Shown here piece by piece: positions 18,343 through 28,073 of a stretch of DNA of 64,000 nt (within the stretch, counting starts at the first letter, position 1; every line of letters starts with the position of its first letter). The stretch is from Bacteroidales bacterium (GTDB taxonomy: Bacteria > Bacteroidota > Bacteroidia > Bacteroidales > Muribaculaceae), in NCBI GenBank assembly GCA_022009815.1, contig CP091725.1:186001-250000 (forward strand), read 5' to 3'. The notes under the pieces are model-generated. The model did no database searches, was not told where the DNA came from, and saw only the letters and a list, made by a program, of their open reading frames with translations. The translations under genes and the position numbers were made by a program.

Positions 18343-19818
18343 CGTGTTTTCGCTTGAATTTGTTGATAATTGCCGTCATCAGTCCCGACTCGCGCTCAAG
18401 CACCCTGTAGGAGATGGCGGTCGATATGCCAAACAATGCCACGCCGAGCACCCACTGCAGCGCGCCTGTGCAAAACACCGACACGAAATAGGATGCGACA
18501 AGGGGCAGAATCTGCACGGAAAACATCTTCACGGATTTTTTCGCTATTCTATATCTGTAATAATGCCGGCACGCCACGAAATCTATCACACAGTTGAACA
18601 CCGCCGCCACAAGAAGTCCGGCGCCGGCGCCGTCTATGCCCCACAGGCTGTAGCCTGCCACGACGGCTCCCACAGCCGCTATGTCGTAGACGCCCTCGGT
18701 CAGCAGATAAATCCATGGCCGGCCTTGGCAAGCGACATATATTCCATCGGAAGCATCACGGCTCGGAGCAGCATAGCCACCACTCCGAATCGTATCATCC
18801 CAAGTGCAGGCAAAAACATCGATGAGTATAGAACGTGAATGACAAACGGAAGCAATAGCATAAACGCCACAAGCAGCGGTGCAAGCAACAGCACGGAAAC
18901 CTCTATCTGGCGGTTGACCGTTGCGTTGCACGCTTCCTCATCGTGGTTGACTGCCGACAGGCGGGGAAAGTACTCGGTCTCCATCGACATAAAGACTATC
19001 GACGCATAAGTCACCGTGACAACATAACCGGCATTGTACAAACCGACATCGGCAAGGGTGCCTGAATTGGCTATAAACGCGCGCACGGCAAACTCCACGC
19101 CACTGCCCATGGCTCCGGCTATAACAAATGCCACGCCAAGACGCACCATTCCACCTCCTGCTGAAATGGCTTGACGGAAAGAGCGGGGAAGCCTGTAGGG
19201 ATACACTCGCAGCGAGAACCACAGTACCGTGACGCTGGCGGCAACAGCGGCGGCCACAAGCGCGGGCAGGATGCCTTCGTTGCCAAGCAGCCAGAACAGA
19301 GGTAGTGTGACAACCAGACTCAGCATCGCGTTGACAACCGACTGTGTCGCCACTTCGCGCATTCGATGCAATCCTTTCAATATCGAGAGTTCGCCTGCCG
19401 TAACCGCTGTCAGAGCAACAACCGGCACCAGCCAGAGAAATTCGGCAAAGCGCATTTCCGTGCTGAAATAAAACAAGCGGAAAAATGGCACAAGCACACA
19501 GCATACCACTGCGCCGAGTGCGGCTGTAAGCAGGCTCCACAACCTGACGGTAGCCACCATCCGGCATCTGTCCCGCTCTTCCTGACACTCCGACAGATAG
19601 CGCACTGAGCTCACCGGAATGCCGAGATTTGTCGTGTCGCCTATCAATTTCACAGCCGTGTTATAAAGGGAAATCAAACCCAAACCTATCGGACCGAGCA
19701 GCACTGCCACAACCTTGTTGCGCACGAGGGCGGCAAGAATATTCAATCCCTGCACTCCCCCGAAATAGCCGATGTATTTCACTATCTGACGATATTGTCT
19801 GTTCGCGTTTTCCTTCAA
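18311..19818 (-). CDS. Polysaccharide flippase (Wzx/MATE-like, frameshifted)
   Basis: Multi-pass membrane protein, about 12 helices, that would flip lipid-linked oligosaccharide units across the inner membrane. The N-terminus IVKYIGYFGGVQGLNILAAL and following RNKVVAVLLGPIGLGLI are typical of the O-antigen translocase group. The frame breaks at about 18706-18714: the first part ends SLAKAGHGFI and the second resumes IYLLTEGVYDIAAVGAVVAG. Loss of a four-base TTTA-type repeat or of two bases would explain it; the exact lesion is unclear. The restored protein has about 500 residues, normal for the family. It precedes and overlaps a GT2 gene. Confidence 0.85.
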
Positions 19819-20161
19819 AACGAGTGTCCGTTTTTATTGACTATCTTACAAAATTACAACTTTATTCCCTTCCCCACGAATAATTCAATATGTTTCTCAA
19901 CATCCACTATCAGCATGCCGGAGGGGCAGGTTCAATTGCCAAGTAAATTTCCTGCATTTTCTGCTTCAAAATGTTTGCAAAACTCGTCTATTATACAAAA
20001 TAATTCTATAACTTTGTAATCGGTAGTCATATTAAATGTTCTTATAACTAATTGATTTTCATCTATAAAGATACAAAATATTTGTGAGACTACCAACTTT
20101 TCACAAGTTATTTATTATCCCGAACTGGGGTAATTTATTGGAAAACTAATTTGAAAGCACT
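19819..20161. other. AT-rich intergenic region with divergent promoters
   Basis: 343 bases between divergent genes. On the plus strand TAACTTTG lies at 20009-20016, a likely -7 box for the zinc-knuckle lipoprotein with a leader of about 140 bases; on the minus strand TAATTTTG (19856-19849) could serve the flippase gene. Neither has a well-spaced -33 element. No ORF or repeat stands out. Confidence 0.45.
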
Positions 20162-20746
20162 ATGAATATTAAATCTTTCCTCTCACTAATACTAATGACT
20201 CTATGTTTGACTTTTTTCTTGTTAGGCTGCAAGAAAAAGCCGACCAATGTTGATTGTTCGGAATGTGACGGTAATGGTTACATTATTGTTAGGTGTCAAA
20301 CTTGTGACGGAGAAGGCTCTGTTGAATGCCCAGAATGTAATGGCAGCGGAGCAGAACGGTGTTGGACTTGTAGCGGGACCGGACATGATGAATGTATAAA
20401 TTGTAATGGTACTGGACGCGAAGATTGTTCAAGTTGCGGTGGTACAGGCAAAGAGCGTTGTACCTATTGTTATGGAAGTGGCACAGATGCTTTTGGTAAC
20501 TATTGCCACACATGTTCAGGCACAGGCTACAAAGAATGCTCTTGGTGTTGGGGTAGAGGATATAAAGATTGCTCCATTTGTAATGGCAGAGGTTACCAAG
20601 ATTGCACCTGGTGCTGGGGCAGAGGCTACAAGGATTGCAAGGACTGTGACGGAACAGGTCGCATTGAGTGCGAAAATTGCAACGGACATGGGAAAGTGAA
20701 GGTAGAATGTCCTGAATGTGACGGCACTGGAAGAGTTGAAGAATAA
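20162..20746 (+). CDS. Lipoprotein made of 14 DnaJ-type CxxCxGxG zinc knuckles
   Basis: A 194-residue protein. Residues 1-22 form a lipoprotein signal with lipobox FLLGC and Cys23 as the lipidated residue. Nearly all the rest is CxxCxGxG repeats: I count 14, from CSECDGNG to CPECDGTG, usually 10-11 residues apart. DnaJ has four such motifs binding two zinc ions, so up to seven zinc sites are possible here. There is no J domain and no substrate-binding domain. Three Lys follow the lipidated Cys, unlike the acidic surface-export signal of Bacteroidetes, so it may face the periplasm. It converges on dnaJ. Base use is more AT-rich than its neighbours, hinting at transfer. Function unknown; a thiol/zinc or envelope chaperone role is inference. 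Confidence 0.85.
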   Translation: MNIKSFLSLILMTLCLTFFLLGCKKKPTNVDCSECDGNGYIIVRCQTCDGEGSVECPECNGSGAERCWTCSGTGHDECINCNGTGREDCSSCGGTGKERCTYCYGSGTDAFGNYCHTCSGTGYKECSWCWGRGYKDCSICNGRGYQDCTWCWGRGYKDCKDCDGTGRIECENCNGHGKVKVECPECDGTGRVEE

Positions 20747-20970
20747 TATGGGCGTTGCGCTACCACCCTATAGAGGTCATTAGAAAAAATCGCTTTCATT
20801 TTGTCTTAAAATAGAACGAAAGATGCATATTGTGTTAGTATACAGATACTATAACGATGGTATAGTCTACTATAATCTGACTTTTTGTACGAAAAAATCT
20901 CTAATGACAGATTTGGGTTTATTACAACTTCCCATTTTGTAAACTTCGCTTTTCCCAAACTCGCGTTCAT

Positions 20971-21011
20971 AAAAAAATTCCGCACTTGCAATCAATCGCA
21001 AATGCGGAATT
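20971..21011 (-). terminator. Terminator after dnaJ
   Basis: Minus strand CCGCATTTGC, 8-base loop, GCAAGTGCGG, then AATTTTTTT. Confidence 0.85.
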
Positions 21012-21030
21012 CCGTAATCTATAAATACTT

Positions 21031-22188
21031 TTAATCAAAAATGTGTTTCAACCGGCTGAAAATTCTGAATTTGTCGCTTTCCGACGGCTTGAAATTGTCG
21101 GAATCGCGCAGCTTCTCGATTTCTTTCTTTTCCTCCGCCGACAGATGTTCCGGAGTGTAGATCATCACGTTGATAAGCTCGTCGCCACAACCACCGCCAT
21201 GCATCGAAGGAATTCCCTTGCCACGCATACGCAGCACTTTGCCCGACTGTGTGCCTGGCTCAATCGTGACACGTGCACGGCCGTCGACCGTAGGCACCTC
21301 TACTTTTCCGCCGAGCACTGCCGTCGGGAAGTCGAGCATCAAGTTGTAAGTAATGTCGTTCTCATCGCGCACAAGCTCCGGATGCTTTTCCTCGCTGACC
21401 TGGATAAGAAGGTCGCCTGTCACTCCTCCACGACGCGCGGCATTGCCTTTTCCGCTCATGCTCAGCGTCATGCCGTCTGCCACGCCTGCCGGGATGTTGA
21501 CCGTAACGATTTCCTCCTTGCGCTCCACGCCTTCGCCATGACAATGCGGACACTGCTCTGAAATCACCTTGCCCTCGCCATGACAGTCCGGACACGGCGA
21601 CTGTGTCTGCATCGTGCCGAGAATGGTGCGCTGCATGCGTGTGACAACTCCCGTGCCGTGACACGTGGCACACGTATGAAAAGCTGTGCCGTCCTTCGCG
21701 CCTGTGCCGTGGCAATGGTCGCAAGCAACATAACGGTTGATTTTAAACTTCTTCGTAACGCCGTGTACAACGTCTTTAAGCGTCACTTTCACATTGATTC
21801 GCAAATCGCTGCCGCGGTTCACACTGCGGCCTCTGCCGCCTCCGCCGAAGCCTCCGAAGCCACTGAAACCGCCGCCTCCGAAGATGTCGCCGAACTGTGA
21901 GAAAATGTCGTCCATCGACATTCCGCCTCCACTGAAGCCTCCGCCTCCGCCGAAGCCTTGCGGACCCATGCTCGGACCGTACTGGTCGTAACGGGCACGC
22001 TTGTCAGGATTGCTCAGCACGTCGTATGCCTCAGCCGCCTCCTTGAATTTCTCCTCGGCTTCTTTGTCGCCGGGATTGCGGTCGGGGTGATATTGTATGG
22101 CTTTTTTTCTGTAAGCTTTCTTTATTTCGTCGGCTGTCGCCTTTTTATCGACGCCCAGCACTTCGTAAAAATCTCTTTTCTCGCTCAT
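21031..22188 (-). CDS. dnaJ: Chaperone DnaJ
   Basis: Hsp40 co-chaperone that stimulates DnaK ATPase and delivers unfolded proteins. Order: J domain (residues 5-70) with YHPDRNPGD carrying the HPD triad; Gly/Phe-rich linker to about residue 120; zinc domain with four knuckles CDHCHGTG, CATCHGTG, CPDCHGEG, CPHCHGEG; then two beta-barrel substrate domains with VNIPAGVADGMTL. At 385 residues it is full length. It follows grpE by 14 bases on the same strand. The gene continues a run that starts with glycosyltransferases and ispE. Confidence 0.96.
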   Translation of the reverse strand: MSEKRDFYEVLGVDKKATADEIKKAYRKKAIQYHPDRNPGDKEAEEKFKEAAEAYDVLSNPDKRARYDQYGPSMGPQGFGGGGGFSGGGMSMDDIFSQFGDIFGGGGFSGFGGFGGGGRGRSVNRGSDLRINVKVTLKDVVHGVTKKFKINRYVACDHCHGTGAKDGTAFHTCATCHGTGVVTRMQRTILGTMQTQSPCPDCHGEGKVISEQCPHCHGEGVERKEEIVTVNIPAGVADGMTLSMSGKGNAARRGGVTGDLLIQVSEEKHPELVRDENDITYNLMLDFPTAVLGGKVEVPTVDGRARVTIEPGTQSGKVLRMRGKGIPSMHGGGCGDELINVMIYTPEHLSAEEKKEIEKLRDSDNFKPSESDKFRIFSRLKHIFD

Positions 22189-22202
22189 TTTTCAACGCCT
22201 CC

Positions 22203-22781
22203 TTATTGTCCGACAACCACCTTGCTGTGGCGTATCACCTTGTCGTTCATCACATAACCTTTCTGTACGGTGTCGATAACCTTGCCTTTCTTCGACTCGT
22301 CGTCGGTAGGGAATGTGGTGACCGCTTCGTGGTATTCTGTATCGAAATCGGCGTCCTGCGACTCAATTGCCTTTACTCCTTTTTGCTCAAGATATTTGAC
22401 AAATTTGTTGTAAATCAAGTTGACGCCTTCCTTTATGCTTTCCACGTCGTTGCTCTCAGATGTCGCCTGAATTGCACGTTCAAAATCGTCGAGCACCGGC
22501 AGCAAATCCTTCATTGCGCCTTCTGCGGCATTTTTGATGAGTTCCGACTTTTCCTTCAATGTGCGTTTGCGGAAGTTGTCAAACTCCGCAAGCAGAAACA
22601 TATATTCTTTTTTCGACTTTTCGAGTTCGGCCTTCGTGTCGTCAAGTTCTTTCTGCAGTTTTTCCTCCGCTGTTGGCTCTTCCGCCTCTACAGTGGTTTC
22701 TGCCGATGCCTGTTCCTGAGGTGTCGCCTCCACAGTCTCTTCCTGCTTTTCTTTCAAGTCTTTTTCTGATTTCTCTGACAT
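22203..22781 (-). CDS. grpE: Nucleotide exchange factor GrpE
   Basis: Releases ADP from DnaK. An acidic, Glu/Ala-rich N-terminal region (about 50 residues) precedes a long coiled coil (ELEKSKKEYMFLLAEFDNFRKRT) and the C-terminal beta domain ending VIDTVQKGYVMNDKVIRHSKVVVGQ in part. The ATG at 22781 (MSEKSEKD) is chosen over a GTG at 22820 because DnaJ also opens MSEK and the upstream codons are Asn/Lys-rich leader. 192 residues. It lies 85 bases after ispE and 14 before dnaJ. No CIRCE element was seen upstream. Confidence 0.93.
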   Translation of the reverse strand: MSEKSEKDLKEKQEETVEATPQEQASAETTVEAEEPTAEEKLQKELDDTKAELEKSKKEYMFLLAEFDNFRKRTLKEKSELIKNAAEGAMKDLLPVLDDFERAIQATSESNDVESIKEGVNLIYNKFVKYLEQKGVKAIESQDADFDTEYHEAVTTFPTDDESKKGKVIDTVQKGYVMNDKVIRHSKVVVGQ

Positions 22782-22866
22782 GATATATATCGTTTTTTTA
22801 TTATTCTTTATGTTTATCACATCAGCCTTATCAAAAAGTCTGCCAAACTTTCAGCGCTCTCTGAAA

Positions 22867-23681
22867 TTACAGTTTCATCTTGTACAGCAGCGGCTGGGCG
22901 CATTTCGCTGCAAATATGTCTGACAAATTGTCATCTTCAAACAGTCCGAAAATGGCAGAACCCGACCCCGACATCGAGGCATAGACCGCTCCGGCATCAT
23001 AAAGTGACTGCTTGATTGCCGAAAGCTCAGGATGCTTGGGAAAGATGCTCTCTTCAAAATCGTTGACAAGCAATCCTTCCATTGCCCTACGGGCTTTGCC
23101 ACAAGTTTTTCAACATCGGTTTCAGGAACACGCGGTGTCACCCCTGCATAAGCCGCCGCCGTAGGCACCGACACATCGGGCTTGACAACAATCATTGTGT
23201 AGCCTCTCAAATCCACATCCACCGGTTCGAGCAGATCGCCGATGCCGCGGGCTGCCATCGGCCGGTTGTAGGCAAAAAACGGGCAGTCGGCGCCGAGACG
23301 CTTCACGCGGACAGCGATTTCCTCTTCACTGAGCCCCAACGCAAACATCGAGTTGAGAATTTTGGCTACCGACGTGGCGTCCGACGAGCCGCCGCCGAGT
23401 CCTGCCCCGTCTGGAATATGCTTATACAGATGTATCGCCACCGGAGGCAGTTTAAACTCTTCCTCCATCAAGCGGTAGGCCTTCATCACAAGATTTTTTT
23501 CCGGAGGGCAGTCCACCGGATTGCCATAGGTGAACAACGCGGTTTCTTTTGCCTCGACCACCTCGACGGCGTCGGTCAACGGTATCGGATAAAACACCGT
23601 CGACAGGTCGTGATATCCGTCTTCACGCTTACGCTCCACATACAAGCCCAGATTTATTTTTGCATTAGGAAATGTTATCAT
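22867..23681 (-). CDS. ispE: 4-diphosphocytidyl-2-C-methyl-D-erythritol kinase (frameshifted)
   Basis: GHMP kinase of the non-mevalonate isoprenoid pathway, phosphorylating the 2-hydroxyl of CDP-methylerythritol. The N-terminus FPNAKINLGLYV and ATP loop IPDGAGLGGGSSDA are diagnostic; the third GHMP motif is ASMSGSGSAIFGLF. The frame breaks at about 23077-23080, where one A is missing from the AAAGG expected for WKGLLVNDFEESIF. Restored length is about 271 residues, normal. It follows a glycosyltransferase gene by two bases and precedes grpE. The gene is essential in organisms with this pathway, so a true null is unlikely. Confidence 0.92.
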
Positions 23682-23683
23682 CG

Positions 23684-24787
23684 CTATTTCTTATTTTTTG
23701 TCCAAAAATCAACATATCGCTGCGCCACTTTTTTATAGTCGTGGTGGCGCTCTATATAAAGACGGCTGTCGGCGCTGAGTTTGGCTATCTCGTCTGAATG
23801 CAGCGCCATTTGCTCCAACTTGTTGTAGACGTCGGCTTCGTCGGGAAGCACATTCACGATGGGACGCAGTTCTTTCTCGCCGAGAATATCGTAGTTCTCG
23901 GGTTCTCCGCCGCCCACAAGCACCAATCCTTTTGCCATTGCCAGCAGTCCGTTCATCGCGGGGGTGTAGGAATACAACTGGTCGAGAAGCGCATGGCTTG
24001 AGTCCATCATGTGCTGATACACCGGAAACGGCACCGATTCCGCCTTCACTATCTCGCAACGGTCGGGATGGCGGTCGGCTACACGCTCCAAAGCGCGCAG
24101 CATCACGTCGGTGCCTTTATACACGCCCCGCGATTTCTGTACGCCGATAAAGAAGCGCACCTTGTCGGTCACCGGAGGCGCCGTACGCACCGTGGTGTCG
24201 GTGTTGATTGGAAACGGGATAAACTCTGTCTTGTCGGGGAATGCCGGATGATAGCAGGCGTAATATTCATACAATCCTGCAGCTATGCCGTCACAGTCGG
24301 CTGCAATCTCCTGGTTCAAGCGGCCTTTGTCTGTACCAATCCAGTCGCGCACCTCTGTCATCGCAATGTCGTCTGTGCGCAGACGGTCGCCGAAATTGAA
24401 ATCCGAATATCTGAACGTCTGTGTAGTGCGGCAGGTGTTGACCCAATAATAATCCATTCCGTATGCACCCATAAACATCCGCTTGTTGTGTTTCCGCAGA
24501 TATTCGTAGATGGGACGTATGCGCTCCGACTTCATTTCGAGAAACATCGGATTGATTATCTGCACCACGTCGTAGTCGCGCATCCGCCGCAATGCCTTCC
24601 ACACTTGCGCCATATACACCAACGAGTCCCAGCGTCCGTAGGAACGGCGCACCAACGACACGTCGCGGCGGTAGTCTTTCCAATAGTCTCCGTTCGACAC
24701 CACACACACCTCGTGCCCGAGAGCGCGCAGTCCCTCGGCAAGCGTCCAGTGCACATTGCTGTATTCTCCCAGTAGCAGTATTCTCAT
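23684..24787 (-). CDS. Glycosyltransferase, GT4-like
   Basis: A 367-residue protein with a GT-B look: N-terminal RILLLGEYSNVHWTLAEGLR and a C-terminal nucleotide-sugar half containing FIGVQKSRGVYKGTDVMLRA and LVGGGEPENYDILGEKELRP. The glycine-rich Rossmann start and the central loop fit a glycosyltransferase of the family 4 type, though the usual EGFG-type motif is weak. It overlaps the upstream GT2 gene by four bases, so three transferase genes in a row form one operon that runs on into ispE. Sugar specificity is unknown. A polysaccharide or LPS core role is inferred from context. Confidence 0.72.
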   Translation of the reverse strand: MRILLLGEYSNVHWTLAEGLRALGHEVCVVSNGDYWKDYRRDVSLVRRSYGRWDSLVYMAQVWKALRRMRDYDVVQIINPMFLEMKSERIRPIYEYLRKHNKRMFMGAYGMDYYWVNTCRTTQTFRYSDFNFGDRLRTDDIAMTEVRDWIGTDKGRLNQEIAADCDGIAAGLYEYYACYHPAFPDKTEFIPFPINTDTTVRTAPPVTDKVRFFIGVQKSRGVYKGTDVMLRALERVADRHPDRCEIVKAESVPFPVYQHMMDSSHALLDQLYSYTPAMNGLLAMAKGLVLVGGGEPENYDILGEKELRPIVNVLPDEADVYNKLEQMALHSDEIAKLSADSRLYIERHHDYKKVAQRYVDFWTKNKK

Positions 24788-25749
24788 TTTCGTTTAAGCA
24801 ATTGTCGTAACACGTTGATTTTCCACTCGCGGTCGGTCAGGTGGCGGAAGAGGCTGTAGCGCCACGTGTATCTCGCTTTGGGCAACGGCCAGCAGTGTCG
24901 GTCTGCCAGTTGCCGCAGCACGTCTGCAACCGCTTCCTTGCCGGGAAGCAGCCGCATGGCTTGATAAACCACGCTCAAGGCAAACTGCTCTTTCCTGCGG
25001 TGGAAGGCATAACGGCTCAATTCTTCTTCCGAAGCGCGCTCTTGCTCTTCAAGCCTGTCTATGACGACAAGCATGTCGCTGAAGCGTTTTTTTATTCTCT
25101 CTGCATCGCCGCTGTTCACGATTGACTCCTGACGCTGGTAGTAGGCATAAACCATCAAATTGGTGGATATCAGGCTGCCGCTTCTGGCAAACAGGCGGGG
25201 CGTGAAGTCTTCGTCCTCATGGTATATGCCTGGGAGAAACCGCTCCCCGCCGAGAATTTCCCGTCGGAACATATAGCTCCACACTCCGGCAAACAGGCTG
25301 CGGCGCGACATGTAGTCAATGCCGCTGTCGAAACGCTCCGTCTTGAGGCGGCGTTGCCTTACGTCTGTCACTCCTTCGCCATACACTTTTTTATGTCTGC
25401 GGAACACCACGACATCGGGATGCTCCTCTTCAAGCAATTTCTCCACTTGCCTCAACCCGTCGGCAAACAGATAGTCGTCGGCGTCAAGAAATTGGACATA
25501 CTCCTTCTCTGCCATTTCTATTCCTTTGTTGCGCGCGGCGCTGAGCCCGCCATTCTCCTGCCACACGTAGCGCAGACGGCTGCTCTTGCCGTCAAGCCAC
25601 TGCGAAGCCTCGCTGTCGGGGGTGCCGTCGTCAACCACGATTATCTCATAGTCGCAAGCCAGCCGGGCATTCAATATGCTGTCAACGGCACGGTCGAGAA
25701 GCTTGCGTCCGAGCCGGTAATATGGCAATATGAAACTTATACTTGTCAT
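24784..25749 (-). CDS. Family 2 glycosyltransferase
   Basis: A 321-residue GT-A transferase. ISFILPYYRLGRKLLDRAVD opens the nucleotide fold, EIIVVDDGTPDSE follows, and the metal motif is FLDADDY near residue 95. The C-terminal part is helical with many basic residues and ends in a Lys/Arg cluster that may contact membrane. Four-base overlaps with both neighbours show tight co-expression. Intact. Confidence 0.85.
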   Translation of the reverse strand: MTSISFILPYYRLGRKLLDRAVDSILNARLACDYEIIVVDDGTPDSEASQWLDGKSSRLRYVWQENGGLSAARNKGIEMAEKEYVQFLDADDYLFADGLRQVEKLLEEEHPDVVVFRRHKKVYGEGVTDVRQRRLKTERFDSGIDYMSRRSLFAGVWSYMFRREILGGERFLPGIYHEDEDFTPRLFARSGSLISTNLMVYAYYQRQESIVNSGDAERIKKRFSDMLVVIDRLEEQERASEEELSRYAFHRRKEQFALSVVYQAMRLLPGKEAVADVLRQLADRHCWPLPKARYTWRYSLFRHLTDREWKINVLRQLLKRK

Positions 25750-26669
25750 CGCTTCACAAACATTCTAAAAAATATTTTCTCTCCCAGAGCGAGCCTAAGC
25801 AGGCATTTGATTCGCTGGCGCATGGGCTGACGGCGGAAGGCATATTTCAACCTGACCTTATAGTCGGGCAGCATTCTGCCCCCGCCCACCTGAGACAGAC
25901 TGATCTGACGGTTGAGTATCTCCATATAATGGTCATACAGCGATGCGTCGGCTATGCCGCTGTCTCTACGCGCAAACTCAAACAAGCGCACATTTGCCTC
26001 CACAAGGTCCTGCTGGTTGCGCACCGACGGATTTTGCGTTATCGCTCCGGCGTTGTATGCGCAGTAATAATACATTCCGCTGGCGATAGCCACAATTTTC
26101 TCTGCGCGGCGCAACACGTATGGTATCGTGAACAAATCCTCGAAATACCGTCCTTCCGGAAATCTCGCATCGCCCCACAGACGGCGCGTGAAGATTTTGT
26201 TCCATGCATAACTATGCACATAGCCGCGTCTTTCGTACCATTCGTCAAACGTTTCTTCCACCTCGCCGAGGGATGGTTTGTACTCTTCTGCATTCTCACT
26301 GCCGTAACGCTTCATCACCGGAAACTCCACACAGTCGGCTTGTCTCGACATCATTGCCTGAAGGCAGGCTCTATATGTGCCGGGAGAAAGGAAGTCGTCA
26401 GAGTCAACAAATGTTATGCAGTCGCCTGTAGCCACATCAAGTCCGCTGTTGCGGGCGGCGCTGAGACCGCCGTTTTGCCCGCGGTGCACCACCCGTATCC
26501 GCGCATCGCTACAGGCAAGCGTGTCGCACAAGCGTCCGCTGCCGTCGGGCGAGCAGTCATCGACAAGAATTATCTCCATATCGTCGATTTCCTGCGACAC
26601 GACACTGTCGACGCATTTGCGCAGAAATGCCTCCACACGATAAACTGGTATGACCACACTTAGTTTCAT
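25746..26669 (-). CDS. Family 2 glycosyltransferase
   Basis: First gene of the glycosyltransferase operon, 307 residues. The N-terminus KLSVVIPVYRVEAFLRKCVD with DSDDF around residue 94 marks GT2; AARNSGLDVATGD lies between. The ATG at 26669 is chosen because the fold begins at once there and the 23 residues before it (to 26738) are not family-like. The upstream gene, the nitroreductase, is divergent. Related to the next two genes by fold, not closely by sequence. Intact. Confidence 0.86.
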   Translation of the reverse strand: MKLSVVIPVYRVEAFLRKCVDSVVSQEIDDMEIILVDDCSPDGSGRLCDTLACSDARIRVVHRGQNGGLSAARNSGLDVATGDCITFVDSDDFLSPGTYRACLQAMMSRQADCVEFPVMKRYGSENAEEYKPSLGEVEETFDEWYERRGYVHSYAWNKIFTRRLWGDARFPEGRYFEDLFTIPYVLRRAEKIVAIASGMYYYCAYNAGAITQNPSVRNQQDLVEANVRLFEFARRDSGIADASLYDHYMEILNRQISLSQVGGGRMLPDYKVRLKYAFRRQPMRQRIKCLLRLALGEKIFFRMFVKR

Positions 26670-26747
26670 CTCTTTTTTGTATATACACAAATGTAAGCAA
26701 TTTTTCTCAACATCAGCATCTCGGAAGAGCAATTTCAAACAAGTTTG

Positions 26748-26778
26748 TTTGCTCTTCTCGTGATTTGCACTATCTTTG
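26748..26778 (+). promoter_or_regulatory. Promoter of the nitroreductase operon
   Basis: TTTG (26748-26751), 19 bases, TATCTTTG (26771-26778), 16 bases before the ATG. The bases ATTTGCACTATCTTTG also occur in the repeat before uvrD. Confidence 0.7.
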
Positions 26779-26794
26779 AATAAAAAATACGGCT

Positions 26795-27329
26795 ATGAAA
26801 TGTTTTCACGACCTTTTATTCAACCGTCGCAGCATCCGCAAATACACTGACGAGGAAATCGCTGCCGACGATGTAAAAACAATATTGCAGGCGGCTTTGG
26901 TGTCGCCCTCGTCAAAGGGCAAGATGCCTTGGCAATTTGTGGCTGTCGACGACAAAGCCACCCTTGAACAACTCAGCAAATGTAAGGAGTTTGGCGCGCG
27001 CCCGATTTCCGGATGTGCGCTCGCCGTTGTGGTGACTGCAAATCCTTACGAAAGCGACGCGTGGATTGAGGATGCGTCGATTGCGGCGTTTGCAATACAG
27101 ATGCAGGCGCAGGACCTTGGCTTGGGCAGTTGCTGGATCCAGGTGCGCGAACGCTTCGACAAAGACGGAAAGGAGGCGGAGGACAATGTGCGCGAGCTGC
27201 TCAACATCCCGCCCGACATGCGGGTGCTTTGCATAATAAGCATCGGCCATAAGAACGAGGAGCGGAAGCCTCTCGAGGAAGAAATGCCAATGGGAGAAGG
27301 TTCACATCGGACAATGGAGAAACGAATAG
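26795..27329 (+). CDS. Nitroreductase family protein (frameshifted)
   Basis: FMN-dependent oxidoreductase. The FMN-binding start LLFNRRSIRKYTDEEI and the segment ALVSPSSKGKMPWQFVAV are typical, and DLGLGSCWIQVRER lies in the second half. The frame breaks at 27282-27284, where AAA stands for AAAAA; restored, the C-terminus reads EEKCQWEKVHIGQWRNE and stops at 27327-27329, about 178 residues. As written the ORF is artificially fused to the next gene. The natural stop overlaps the next start by 16 bases. Physiological substrate unknown. Confidence 0.86.
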
Positions 27330-28073
27330 CGGTCATCGGTTCTGGCAACGTGGCGACCCACTTGGCGACGGCTGTCGAAGGAGTGGTGCAGATTTGCAGT
27401 CCCAACTTGGCAAACGCCGCGGCTCTCGCCGAAAAAGTCGGCTGCGACGCTACCAACTCGCCAAGCGACCTTGCCGATGCCGACATCTACATCGTTGCTG
27501 TGAAAGACGACGCCATTGCCGCTGTCCTTGAATCTGTGCCGACGCGATGCCGCAAGGCTTTGTGGATGCACACTTCCGGCAGTGTCGGGAAATCGGTGTT
27601 CGACGGCTTGGGCTACGACCGATACGGGGTGTTCTATCCGTTGCAGACTTTCTAAATCGGTGGATTTAGATATGAGCCGTGTGCCGTTCTTCATTGAAGG
27701 ATCTGACAAGCGGACCACAGACGAAATCAGGCAGCTGGCGCTGTCGGTATCGACGACGGTCTACATTGCCGACAGTCATCTGCGCCAACAGATGCACGTC
27801 GCGGCGGTGTTTGCCTGCAATTTCTCGAATTATATGTATACGCTTGCCGACGACGTGCTGCAACGCAACAATCTGCCGTTCTCTGTGATGAAGCCGCTGC
27901 TCGAGGAAACACTGCGCAAGGCTTGCTCAAATGGTCCCGAACGGTCGCAGACGGGTCCGGCGGTGCGTGGCGACAGAGAAATCATTACCAGCCATGAGGC
28001 GATGCTCGACGGCGAACGGCTTGACATTTATGGAACTATTTCAAATGCTATTCTTAAACGATACAACAAATGA
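27314..28073 (+). CDS. DUF2520 / Rossmann-like oxidoreductase (frameshifted)
   Basis: NAD(P)-binding protein related to pyrroline-5-carboxylate and 6-phosphogluconate dehydrogenases. The N-terminal Rossmann motif is RIAVIGSGNVATHLA, followed by IVAVKDDAIAAVLESV; the C-terminal helical domain has HVAAVFACNFSNYMYTLADD, the DUF2520 hallmark. A deletion at about 27651-27654 (TCT expected as TCTCT) makes the ORF stop at TAA within the motif YPLQTFSKS. Restored, about 254 residues. The stop overlaps the kdsC-like start by four bases. The substrate is not established. Confidence 0.84.

Noticed and set aside
20806..20991. 61-codon ORF on the minus strand after dnaJ
   Set aside because: It overlaps the dnaJ terminator, lacks a promoter and has no family-like features.
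26795..27655. Nitroreductase fused to a Rossmann dehydrogenase
   Set aside because: A two-base contraction at 27282 removes the natural nitroreductase stop; the second protein has its own ATG at 27314.
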